Below are positions 17,854 through 27,400 of a stretch of DNA of 64,000 bases, piece by piece. The DNA is taken from NCBI RefSeq assembly GCF_000381365.1, contig NZ_KB905466.1:2067207-2131206 (forward strand). Direction: 5' to 3'. How positions within the stretch are numbered: the stretch's first letter is position 1; each line of letters starts with the position of its first letter. The notes under the pieces were generated by a model that worked only from the letters and a program-made list of their open reading frames with translations, was not told the origin of the DNA and did no database searches. A program made the translations under genes and the position numbers. Origin of the DNA: Bacteroides salyersiae WAL 10018 = DSM 18765 = JCM 12988. Its GTDB lineage: Bacteria; Bacteroidota; Bacteroidia; Bacteroidales; Bacteroidaceae.

Positions 17854-20800
17854 TTTGTCAAATTTATATTATAATCATTTGTGTTTGTCATCCTTTGTTG
17901 TTTCTCAAATTCCTTCGGTGTCATACCAAACTGTTTTTGAAACAATTTGATAAAATAAGAGGGAGAGTTTATTCCGACGATATAGCACACCTCTCCTGTG
18001 CGATAATGCCCTTCGGCTATCAGCTCGGAAGCCTTTTTCAATCGTATCAAACGGATAAAGTCCGTAGGCGATGTTCCGGAGAGTGCCTTAATCTTACGAT
18101 GCAGGCTCGACCGACTCATGTTGATAATCTCCGACAAGCGTTCCACACCGAAATTAGAATCGGTGATATTCTCTTCAATGATACCTATAATTTTATTTAT
18201 CAGCTCTTCATCCGCTTTGCACAGTCCTATCGACTGCGAAGTGACATAAGGTTTCTTGATAAACGCTTCTTTCTCCCTCTTTCTGTTTTCAAGAAGCGAA
18301 TTCAGTTGTGTCGTCAGATACTTAAACGAGAAAGGTTTCTCGATATACGCATCAGCCCCGGTTTCAAGTCCTCTGATCTTACTGTTCAAGTCATTCTTAG
18401 CCGTTAGCAACACTACGGGTATATGGCAATACTCAATGTCCGTCTTTATTTTCCTACAGAGTTCAAAACCGTCCATGATAGGCATCATGATATCCGTAAC
18501 GACGATATCGACATTCACCCTTTGGATAATATCAAATGCTTCGGCACCGTTAGTGGCTTTTTCCACAGAGAAGTTCAAACTCAGCTTTTCGGTCATAAAC
18601 GATAGCAGTTCAAGATTATCTTCTACCACCAAAATCGTTTCCTGTTTCGATTGCTGCTCTACAAAATCGTCATTATAAATATCGATGTTGGTTTCTTGCC
18701 GGGATATATCGCCCTTTGGAATGGCTAATGTAAAAATATTCAGCCCATCGTTACTTTTATAGAGCAACACACCATGATGCAATTCGGCAAGTGACCGTGC
18801 CAATGACAGTCCGATGCCGGAACTTGCATTTATATTTGCATTCTTTTTCAATTGATAGAAAGGATCGAATATTTTATCGGCCATTTCGGGAGGTACTATC
18901 TCACCGTCGTTCTTTATAATCAGATAGAATTGCATATCGTCCTCTTCAAGTTCCACATCGATTGTATGTTCGGAGTAACGAATCGCATTTGAAAACAGAT
19001 TGTTCAGAATTTTAATAAAAGATCCTCGGTCGATCAATGCATGGACAGGCAGCTCCGGCATATGAAGTTCTATTTTCTTATTTATAGACAATGCCATCGG
19101 AAGAAACTCCTGATATACCTCATCCACAATAGCCGATATATTCCCAACGACAAAATTCATTGTCACCTTATTGGCATCCACCTTTCTGAAATCCAGGATC
19201 TGATTAATCAAAGTAAGCAGTTCCGATATGTTCCTCTGCATGAGTTGGACATTCTTCTTTATCTCATGATCTTTAATATCCATCTCGGCCAAAGACTCGA
19301 GAGGACCGTTGATCAACGTCAGCGGCGTTCGTATCTCATGGGCTATGTTAGTAAAGAAATCGATTTTGGAGCTATACAGTTCTTTCTCCTTTTCACTCTC
19401 AAACATCCGTTGCTTTTCCAATGTCTTCTTCTTACTCACATACAAGTAATATCTGGTTGTTAACCAAACACATACAATCAGAAGGATCGCATAGCAAATG
19501 TTGGCAGTCCAGGTCTTCCACCAAGGAGGAAGGATGATAATCTCGACAGAAGCCCCCTCCTGATTCCATACTTTGTCATTATTACTTGCTTTCACAACAA
19601 ACCGGTATTTTCCGGGAGCAAGATTGGCATAAGTCACACTTTGATTATCTCTTGTAAAGATCCAGTCTTTATCAAGATTTTCCATCTTATAAGCATATTG
19701 ATTGGCCGCCGGGCAGGCATAGCTTAACGCAACAAATCCCAGTTCTATACTATTCTGATCGTGTTGTAGGGTTATCTGTTTAGCCTGCAGATAGCCGCTA
19801 TTCGTCCCCTTATCATATAATTCACCGGATGCGTCATCGTTTTTATGCTTTATATAAGTAATATACACAGGAGGGATAAAGCTATTCTGCTCCAGTCTCT
19901 CAGGAAAGAAAGAGATCAGCCCTTCCAAAGTTCCAAAAAACAATTCACCCGTACTGCTTGCCAATGCAGATTTATAATTGAACTGGTTGCTGGGCAGACC
20001 ATTATCCGTCGAATAGGTCTCAATGGTAAAATTCTGCGGATCAAACTGTACCAGCCCGCTATTAGTACCAAACCATAAATAGCCGTTTTTATCCTCAACA
20101 ATCTTGTATGCAGTATCATCGGGTAACCCCTCTGCCAGTGATACGGTACGGAAATTATTCTCCTTACTGTCGTATTTACAGATACCGCCCCGGTCCGTTG
20201 CAAACCAGATATCGCCATTGCTCGTTTCCGTAATACTGCTGACGGAGTTAGAACTTATCGAATGTTTATCATTGATCTGGTTCGTGTAATGCTCTATCTG
20301 CTGAGTTTTCTGATTATACTTGAACACACCGTTTCCCATCGTCGCTATCCAGATATTGTCGTTAGCATCCTCCATAATATCATATGTATAGCACAGCCCA
20401 AATTCGGGCATATTGACAAATTCCATCGTTTCCTTATTACCCTTATAAATCCCCCAGGCATTCCCTAACCAGACGTTGCCGAATTTATCTTCCCCCAAAG
20501 CATATAAACTGAATTCATTCAAGTCTAACTGTTTTCCGGAATAATGCCGGGTGTTATAGCTACCGGCAGAAACGATATCCAATCCTTTCTTAAACAATCC
20601 TACCCAGATATCTCCGTTAAGGTTGAGCAGACTCAGCGTCTGTTCCGAAGTCAAGTCTCTACCTATATCTCTTCCCAACTTTTTAAATGTCTGCTTTTCG
20701 GGCGAGAAAATATTCACTCCCGCATCTTCGGTACTTATCCATATATTTTGATTATTATCTTCAATGATCTCTCTTATCCGTTTACTGCTGATCGTTTCTT

Positions 20801-21857
20801 CACGACTCAACGGTATATACCGGGTGAATTTCAGTACAGAACTGGAGAGATAATTAATACCTCCGGCATTGGTTCCTACCCAGATTCCCCCTTCCCGATC
20901 TTGATAAATCTCCCCGACCTGATTGTCCGAAAGCGAATAACTACACATAGGATCGTTGTATATTCTGAAAACCTCTCCTTTTTCTTCATCGATAATGTAG
21001 ATACCATATTGCGTACCGACCCATAATTTGTTATTCAACTTCGCTATACAACGGATAATCTTATAATGCACATCCGGTGCATTTACATCGGTTACCGCAT
21101 TCTTCCTCTTATTTATTCTACGCAGTTTACCTTCATGTATACCCAAAATAAGATGCTCGCCATCGTCAGACATCGTATAAATATTCTCTCCCGCCAGTGT
21201 ATTGCCATTCGTATCACCAAGGTATTGAGTAAATTCATCCGTCTGTTTATCATATAGATATACTCCTTTCCCATTTGTCCCAATCCAAACCCGGTTACTT
21301 TGATCTATGCACATACTCTGCGGATTCCCATGATCGGGAACCGTTTTCTTTCCAAATGCATAAAACTTCAGCTCTTTACTATCCTGAATATAGCGGAATA
21401 ATCCCTGATTAGGAACAACAATCCATATATTGCCATCCCGGTCCTCCCCGATATCCGAGATCCAATCGGTCATGGTAATCCCTTCCGCCGTCTGTGTATT
21501 CATATAAGTAAAAATTTCGGTTTGAGGATCTAATATAAAGACCCCTTTATCCGTGCCGACCCAGAGATGTTTCTCCCTGTCTTCAAAAAGAGAGGATATG
21601 TTGTTATTCTGTTTTTGCGCTACATAATCATAGCAATCGAATATTTTGAAAGTATTCCCGTCATACCGGTTCAGCTTATTGCGGGTGCCAAACCACATAA
21701 AGCCATTGCTATCCTGAATGATCGCTTTCACATTGGATTGCGACAATCCCTTATCTCTACCGATTATGTTGAAATAATAATTATTCAACCCATATCCGGA
21801 TATGTTGAACAACAACATCAAGAGGAAAACGGTAATAGTCAATTGGGGGTGTTTCAT
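17850..21857 (-). CDS. Hybrid two-component system sensor/regulator (HTCS)
   Basis: 1335 residues from the ATG at 21857, which gives a signal-anchor (MKHPQLTITVFLLMLLF). The large periplasmic part is two seven-bladed Reg_prop propellers (repeats such as FMWFGT, LWVGTDKG, IWIVV) plus a Y_Y_Y domain (~690-765). One TM (~780-805) is followed by HisKA with His840 (NIAHEIRTPL), HATPase_c (~950-1065), a receiver domain with phospho-acceptor Asp1122 (VVTDIMMP) and an AraC-type HTH_18 at the C-terminus (~1235-1325). In Bacteroides, HTCS proteins bind an oligosaccharide in the periplasm and activate adjacent glycan genes. Here the GH43, FG-GAP and GH2 genes follow, and two secreted-protein genes diverge; no SusC/SusD lies in the locus. 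Confidence 0.95.
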   Translation of the reverse strand: MKHPQLTITVFLLMLLFNISGYGLNNYYFNIIGRDKGLSQSNVKAIIQDSNGFMWFGTRNKLNRYDGNTFKIFDCYDYVAQKQNNNISSLFEDREKHLWVGTDKGVFILDPQTEIFTYMNTQTAEGITMTDWISDIGEDRDGNIWIVVPNQGLFRYIQDSKELKFYAFGKKTVPDHGNPQSMCIDQSNRVWIGTNGKGVYLYDKQTDEFTQYLGDTNGNTLAGENIYTMSDDGEHLILGIHEGKLRRINKRKNAVTDVNAPDVHYKIIRCIAKLNNKLWVGTQYGIYIIDEEKGEVFRIYNDPMCSYSLSDNQVGEIYQDREGGIWVGTNAGGINYLSSSVLKFTRYIPLSREETISSKRIREIIEDNNQNIWISTEDAGVNIFSPEKQTFKKLGRDIGRDLTSEQTLSLLNLNGDIWVGLFKKGLDIVSAGSYNTRHYSGKQLDLNEFSLYALGEDKFGNVWLGNAWGIYKGNKETMEFVNMPEFGLCYTYDIMEDANDNIWIATMGNGVFKYNQKTQQIEHYTNQINDKHSISSNSVSSITETSNGDIWFATDRGGICKYDSKENNFRTVSLAEGLPDDTAYKIVEDKNGYLWFGTNSGLVQFDPQNFTIETYSTDNGLPSNQFNYKSALASSTGELFFGTLEGLISFFPERLEQNSFIPPVYITYIKHKNDDASGELYDKGTNSGYLQAKQITLQHDQNSIELGFVALSYACPAANQYAYKMENLDKDWIFTRDNQSVTYANLAPGKYRFVVKASNNDKVWNQEGASVEIIILPPWWKTWTANICYAILLIVCVWLTTRYYLYVSKKKTLEKQRMFESEKEKELYSSKIDFFTNIAHEIRTPLTLINGPLESLAEMDIKDHEIKKNVQLMQRNISELLTLINQILDFRKVDANKVTMNFVVGNISAIVDEVYQEFLPMALSINKKIELHMPELPVHALIDRGSFIKILNNLFSNAIRYSEHTIDVELEEDDMQFYLIIKNDGEIVPPEMADKIFDPFYQLKKNANINASSGIGLSLARSLAELHHGVLLYKSNDGLNIFTLAIPKGDISRQETNIDIYNDDFVEQQSKQETILVVEDNLELLSFMTEKLSLNFSVEKATNGAEAFDIIQRVNVDIVVTDIMMPIMDGFELCRKIKTDIEYCHIPVVLLTAKNDLNSKIRGLETGADAYIEKPFSFKYLTTQLNSLLENRKREKEAFIKKPYVTSQSIGLCKADEELINKIIGIIEENITDSNFGVERLSEIINMSRSSLHRKIKALSGTSPTDFIRLIRLKKASELIAEGHYRTGEVCYIVGINSPSYFIKLFQKQFGMTPKEFEKQQRMTNTNDYNINLTK

Positions 21858-22160
21858 ATTCTTTATAAACGAATTATTTGAGGGCAAATATAAATAAAAA
21901 GAAGAGAACGATTCTTTCAAAAAATAGCAAATTGGTAGTACGTATCACCATCATACAAGGCTTTCCAAAGCACTTCGTACAAATACAACATAAAATGAAA
22001 CCTATGTAAAGAAATACACGAAGCCAACAAATAACCATCCATACCTTGTCAGTTTTTCCTTCCGGAACAACAAACAATAACCGATTAACGAACAGCCATT
22101 GTCATCATACACGGAAAATGATATTTCACCCACATAAATAAAACGTATTCCTTAATATAT

Positions 22161-22180
22161 AAAAACACCCGGATGTTTTT
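22161..22180. promoter_or_regulatory. 20-bp near-perfect palindrome
   Basis: AAAAACACCCGGATGTTTTT is a palindrome except for one symmetric mismatch pair. It lies about 300 bp upstream of the HTCS start and about 390 bp upstream of the CBM6-like gene. It could be an operator; an isolated terminator-like hairpin is an alternative. Confidence 0.35.
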
Positions 22181-22232
22181 CGTACACAAAAAGCAATTCT
22201 TAATTTCCAACGAATACAATCTCTAAAAGATT

Positions 22233-22329
22233 CGTTTCAATTAATAAAAGAAACGGGATAGATAGCAGATGCCTGTGACCAACTTATTATTTTTTGAATG
22301 ATTCGTTCTATATAAAAATGGATAGAACG
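22233..22329. promoter_or_regulatory. Two related inverted repeats, candidate HTCS binding sites
   Basis: Repeat 1 is CGTTTC (22233-22238), 11 nt, GAAACG (22250-22255). Repeat 2 is CGTTCTAT (22304-22311), 10 nt, ATAGAACG (22322-22329). Both are preceded by GATT, have A/T-rich spacers and start 71 bp apart. Repeat 2 ends just before a TAATTTTG -7-like element, covering the -33 position where an activator would dock. Confidence 0.45.
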
Positions 22330-22331
22330 CG

Positions 22332-22339
22332 TAATTTTG
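22332..22339 (+). promoter_or_regulatory. Candidate Bacteroides -7 element (TAATTTTG)
   Basis: The sequence matches the TAnnTTTG consensus for the Bacteroides housekeeping sigma factor. There is no TTTG at the proper -33 distance; an inverted repeat occupies that place, consistent with activator-dependent initiation. Transcription would run into the CBM6-module gene. Confidence 0.4.
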
Positions 22340-22552
22340 GCATTGGTAATTCACTATATATAAACCGGTTCTTACATAAAATAAGAGTTCATTTCTCAGT
22401 TTTCAATAAATAAAGCAAGGAAGATATAACAGTTCAAAAATAGGATCAGATAATAAAGAATCAGGCATAAGTAGCACGCAGATGTTATAAAAATAATCCG
22501 GGATAGCTACAGGCCTAATCAAGAATAGATGTTTAATTTAAATTATTTTACA

Positions 22553-24325
22553 ATGAAAAAAAACACATTACTCATCGGAGCGCTCGCTCTATTAGGAATG
22601 AATTCTGCATTTGCACAGGATTTAGTGATCGAAACAATGAAAGGGAATGAGAACATCGAATTGGTTACAGATGCTATATTCGATGTCGGTTATGGCAATA
22701 TCGGCCAAACATCCACCTCAACAATTATTTGCTTGGGAGAAGTTGATTTTGGAGCTGATGGGAACGCTTATCAAGCTACCGGAGTTGAATTCGCACAAGG
22801 ATGGGGAGATTTCGGAGTAGAAAGATATGTAGTCCTTCACGCCGGAAATACGTTTGAAGAATCCGTAACTTTCACAGAAATGACGGTAGACAGAACATTC
22901 GGTTATCACTGCTTTGAAACATTTGCATGGAATATGAAAGAAGGTGAAGAATTCGAACGTCCTACCGGTAAACAAAAAGTTTGGTTAACTTTCCGTGAAG
23001 GAAATGGAAATTTACGTTCTGTCATCTTCTATAAAAATACGATTGCAGAAGAGGGTATGCAACCATGGATCAATGAATCACCGGAATATACAGATAAAGC
23101 AAATATCATATATGGCGATATCTTCCGAGTAGCAGTCGATGTAGATCCGGAAAACCCAGATGATCCTTTCAAAGATTGTAAGTATAATGAAGAAACAGAA
23201 TGTTGGGGAGGTGTAGTTAAGGATTTCATTGTCAAATCCGCAGAACCGATTGATTTCGGTGAAGGAGAATTCCAACAATTAGTTGCCTACATTGGTCATG
23301 ATGGTGAAAGATATAAAGAATATATGGAATTCTACATTGACGAAGTAAAACCGGAAAATATGATTGCAAGAACTTGGACAGGTATCAATTTGCAAAAATG
23401 GAACGATTTTACCCCGGTTGCTACCAAACTAAAAGAAGTAAAAGGTTCTCACTATCTGTTTGTGAAATGGGGAGATGCAACCAACCTTCACAGAATCGAT
23501 CTATTGAAAGAAAATCTTTGGTTTGAGAATCCGGATTGCGGTGTTGTTTATGAGGATATAGCACCGTCTGAAAATGCTGTAGTATTTGTTACCAAAGGTG
23601 CAGGTGACGAAGGTGGCGATTGGAGCCAAGGCGATATGGAATGGGAAGTTATAGTTAAAGGCGGCGATGGTGCCCGTGGTGAAGGCTCAAATATCGGTTA
23701 TACATCCAATGGTGTTGTTGTGGCCTATTATGACATCGATTTCAAAGACGGTGATTACAAGAGAGTTCTTATCAATCATTCCTGTGATAAAAATTATATA
23801 GGTACCATTGAAGAAGCTAATTTCTCATTGTATATCGACTTGGATAATATAAATTGGAACAGTGGTAGTACTCCGGAAGATGTACAAAATGCACTTGCAG
23901 GACACGAACCGATCGCTGTGGTCAGAGCTCAGGGTACCGGTAAATGGGATACCAAAATGACAACTGCAGCAGCATTGAAAGAAGTGAAAGGAGAACACAC
24001 CATATATGTTGTTTACAATTTACCAAGTAGTGTAGGTGCTAATATCTATGGTCTCTATTTAGATCCTGATGCCGGTACTGGAACGGGGCTCAAACCGACT
24101 GCTACAATCGAGGGCCTAAACGTATATTCCGTAAACAGTGAAATTATTGTAAATGCTACTGAACCGGTAAGTGTTGTTATCTATACAATAAGCGGCATGC
24201 CGGTTGCAAACAAAATATTACCGGCTGGCAATACTACCATCAGCAACTTGCCCGAAGGTATGTATCTATTGAAAGCGACTAATCAGAATGGCGCTGTAAG
24301 TATCAGCAAGTTAATGGTAAAATAA
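22553..24325 (+). CDS. Secreted protein with three CBM6-like modules and C-terminal sorting-like domain
   Basis: 590 residues from the ATG at 22553, which gives the signal peptide MKKNTLLIGALALLGMNSAFA|Q (an ATG at 22529 would bury it). Three beta-sandwich modules of about 150-180 residues follow, each with CBM6-like closing motifs (KQKVWLTFREG, GSHYLFVKWG, GEHTIYVVYN). The last ~70 residues fit a type-IX-style CTD (VVIYTISGMPV, LPEGMYLLKA, SKLMVK). There is no catalytic domain, so a secreted or surface glycan-binding role is likely. It is divergent from the HTCS gene and 77 bp ahead of the GH2/FG-GAP fusion gene, with a terminator-like hairpin between. The CBM family call is by motif and not certain. 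Confidence 0.7.
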   Translation: MKKNTLLIGALALLGMNSAFAQDLVIETMKGNENIELVTDAIFDVGYGNIGQTSTSTIICLGEVDFGADGNAYQATGVEFAQGWGDFGVERYVVLHAGNTFEESVTFTEMTVDRTFGYHCFETFAWNMKEGEEFERPTGKQKVWLTFREGNGNLRSVIFYKNTIAEEGMQPWINESPEYTDKANIIYGDIFRVAVDVDPENPDDPFKDCKYNEETECWGGVVKDFIVKSAEPIDFGEGEFQQLVAYIGHDGERYKEYMEFYIDEVKPENMIARTWTGINLQKWNDFTPVATKLKEVKGSHYLFVKWGDATNLHRIDLLKENLWFENPDCGVVYEDIAPSENAVVFVTKGAGDEGGDWSQGDMEWEVIVKGGDGARGEGSNIGYTSNGVVVAYYDIDFKDGDYKRVLINHSCDKNYIGTIEEANFSLYIDLDNINWNSGSTPEDVQNALAGHEPIAVVRAQGTGKWDTKMTTAAALKEVKGEHTIYVVYNLPSSVGANIYGLYLDPDAGTGTGLKPTATIEGLNVYSVNSEIIVNATEPVSVVIYTISGMPVANKILPAGNTTISNLPEGMYLLKATNQNGAVSISKLMVK

Positions 24326-24348
24326 GAATCATTATAACTTCTAATTAC

Positions 24349-24379
24349 ATAAGGGTACCACATTTCCGGGTACCCTTAT
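24349..24379 (+). terminator. Intrinsic terminator or attenuator
   Basis: ATAAGGGTACC (24349-24359) and GGTACCCTTAT (24369-24379) form a perfect 11-bp stem with a 9-nt loop, followed by TTTTATCC. It lies in the 77-bp gap between two plus-strand genes, so it may limit read-through into the GH2/FG-GAP gene. Confidence 0.65.
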
Positions 24380-24402
24380 TTTTATCCCTCATCTCTAACA
24401 AC

Positions 24403-27400
24403 ATGAAAACAATGCATATACAAAGACTTTCAATCGTAGGATTTTTCTGCTTCATGGGTATCTTTCTTTCGCACGCTCAAGAATGGAAAATGAAGCAAGC
24501 CCCTATGATGACTCCATGGAGTGAAACAATAGACGTGAACAACGTGTTACCCGAATATCCGAGACCACAAATGGTAAGAAAAGAATGGCTCAACTTAAAT
24601 GGCATCTGGGATTTGCGAAAAGGCATAAAAGGCGAAGCATACGATCCGGAGAATTTCACTTTTACACAAAAGATATTAGTTCCTTTCCCCATAGAATCCG
24701 CCCTCTCCGGAATCATGGAAGAGAGCGACAGCCAATGCTATTGGTATAAACGTTCAATAAGTATCCCCGAAACGATGAAAGGGAAAAATATTCTGCTTCA
24801 TTTTGATGCCGTAGATTGGGAAGCCGTTGTCTATGTAAACGGTATAAAAGTAGGTAAGCATACCGGTGGATACGATCCGTTCTACTTTGACATAACCTCT
24901 GCTTTAAAAGACCAAGAAAAACAAGAGTTAGTTGTCTATACATACGATAATACCGGTGCCGAAGGACAAGCGAAAGGCAAACAGGCATTAAATAAATGGG
25001 GTTGCTGGTATACTCCGGTAAGCGGTATCTGGCAAACGGTATGGTTGGAGCCTGTCAATCCGGTTTATATAGAGGACTTAATGATACGGCCCGATGTAGA
25101 CAACTCCTGTTTGAAAATGAGAGTCAATACCAATGAAACATTCGGAGTAACAGTAAATATCAGCTTGCTCGACAAAGAAGGAAATAAAATAGCAACACTG
25201 GAAAACGACAAAGTCGGAAGGTTACTGACCATTCCTATCGATAACCCTCATTTATGGTCGGTAGAAGACCCGTATTTATACGACCTCGACATAGCTATCC
25301 TAAAAGACGGAATACAGACAGACGCCGTAAGCAGCTATTGCGGAATGCGCAAAATCGAAGTAAAGAAAGTGGGTGAAACGCCCCGTATCTTCCTCAATGG
25401 AAAACAAATCTTCCAGATGGGGCCACTCGACCAGGGATGGTGGCCTGACGGCCTGTATACTGCTCCAAGTGACGAGGCACTCCTGTTTGATATAAAAGCG
25501 ATGAAAGCTTTAGGATTCAATATGATACGGAAACATATCAAGATAGAACCTGCACGTTGGTATATGCATTGCGACAGGGAAGGAATATTGGTATGGCAAG
25601 ATCTGCCCAGCCCCAACTTACCTTCCGGATACGAAGACTATGCAAAAAAGAACTTTGAAGATGAATCGAAAAGAATTATCACTGCTTTCAGAAACCATCC
25701 GAGTATTATCCAATGGGTGGTATTTAATGAAGGTTGGGGACAATTCGATACAGAAAGAATGACTCAAATTGTCATAAGCGAAGTAGGCCAAAGCCTTGTC
25801 TGTTGTGCCAGTGGCTGGGTAGACGCTCCCATTGGTGACATTAAAGACTCCCATAGCTACCCGAACCCCTCCTGCCCACTGGACGAAACCAGGGCCGGCG
25901 TCTGTGGCGAGTATGGCGGCATTACATTGAAAGTACAGGGACACATCTGGCCCGGAGGCGATTTCCAATACACCACCGTAGAGACCGGAAAAGACTTCAC
26001 CGTCTTGTTCAACAATTTAGCCGACAAAGTAATAGACCATTATTATTACGGATTAAATGCTGCCGTATATACCCAGCTATCCGATGTGGAGATCGAAAAA
26101 AACGGAATCTACACATACGACCGGCGCGTATTGAAGCCCTATTCGGCAACCGGAGAACTAAAAACAAAAATAGAGGAATGTATCAATCTGCCACAAAGCG
26201 GAATAAAAGTAAGACCGATTCTTTCTACTGCCAAAGAGCATAAATACAAGTGGAGATATACAACCTCTTCCGATATTCCCCGCCGGTGGTTTGCCAAAGA
26301 GTTCGACGACCGTACCTGGACGGAAGGAGAAGCCGCATTTGGTAGCTCCTCCATATGGAATGGGGCAAACTTAATCTCAACTCCCTGGAATACCTCACAG
26401 ATTCATATGCGCCGATGGTTCCGTCTGGGCGACGTCACTCCGGAAATGATCAATGCCATGCGCTTCCTGCTTTATCACGACGATGATATTCACATCTACA
26501 TCAATGGTGTTTGGGCAGCAAGCAAAAAAGGGTCGGTTTCCAATTACATTCCGTTCGATATCTCTTACGAAGCCAAACAGACATTAAAACCAAATAGCTG
26601 GAACTTGATCGCAGTAGAAGGCCTACAAGACGGTGGCGTGCAAATTATGGATGTGGGTATATCCACTTTCTCAACAGAGGATTTTAACTATACGGAAATA
26701 TACGATGACTTATCCAATCCGGACTACTCGGAAATCGCTACTCCCGGCAATCCGGTATCCCCTGTCTTTACCAAAATAACAAGACCGGTTCCTGCCGAAC
26801 CCATAGCAACGTCCCTCATCAGAGGGCAGTTCTACCATACGGCAGATCGCTCCAATGTGGCATGGGGGGATTACGATAATGATGGCTGGCTGGAGATTGC
26901 CTACTCCGGAAAGAATCCGCATCTCAGAACAGCCTCCGCTCAAAAAGTATCGGCTCTGTATGACTATGACGGTACAGAATCTTTCGTCCGCCTTACCAGT
27001 CCTTTCGATGTTTGCTACTATGCCTGTCCGGTCTGGTTCGATTATAATAACGACGGATTATTAGACCTGTTTGTCCCCGGGTTAAAATCAATGGATTACG
27101 AAAATAACCTAGAAGAGATTGCTGCATTTTTATACCGCAATAAAGGGGCGGAACAAGGTGGACAGCCTATTTTCGAGGAGGTCAATACCGCCACTCCGGC
27201 AGGAAGCAAAATGGGTATCTCTCCGATTTACAGTGCAAAAGACGGTGGCCGGTCACGTCAATGGGTTTCGGTAGGCGACTATGACAAGGATGGCTATCTG
27301 GATCTGATCATTGCAGGGCTGGACGATTACGAAGACCCCGATGGAAGAACAGATGAAAAAGGAAATCTCATCGTACACCACGACCGGCGTGCACTTTATC

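Larger units (their letters stand above)
21858..22552. promoter_or_regulatory. Divergent intergenic region between HTCS and CBM6-module genes
   Basis: This 695-bp gene-free stretch separates the HTCS operon (-) from the CBM6-like gene (+). It is A/T-rich and holds a near-perfect palindrome and two related inverted repeats, listed separately, plus a -7-like element for the plus strand. On the minus strand TATATTTG (21892 down to 21885) is a weak -7 candidate for the HTCS gene. The plus-strand leader from the candidate promoter to the ATG at 22553 would be about 205 nt. Confidence 0.5.
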
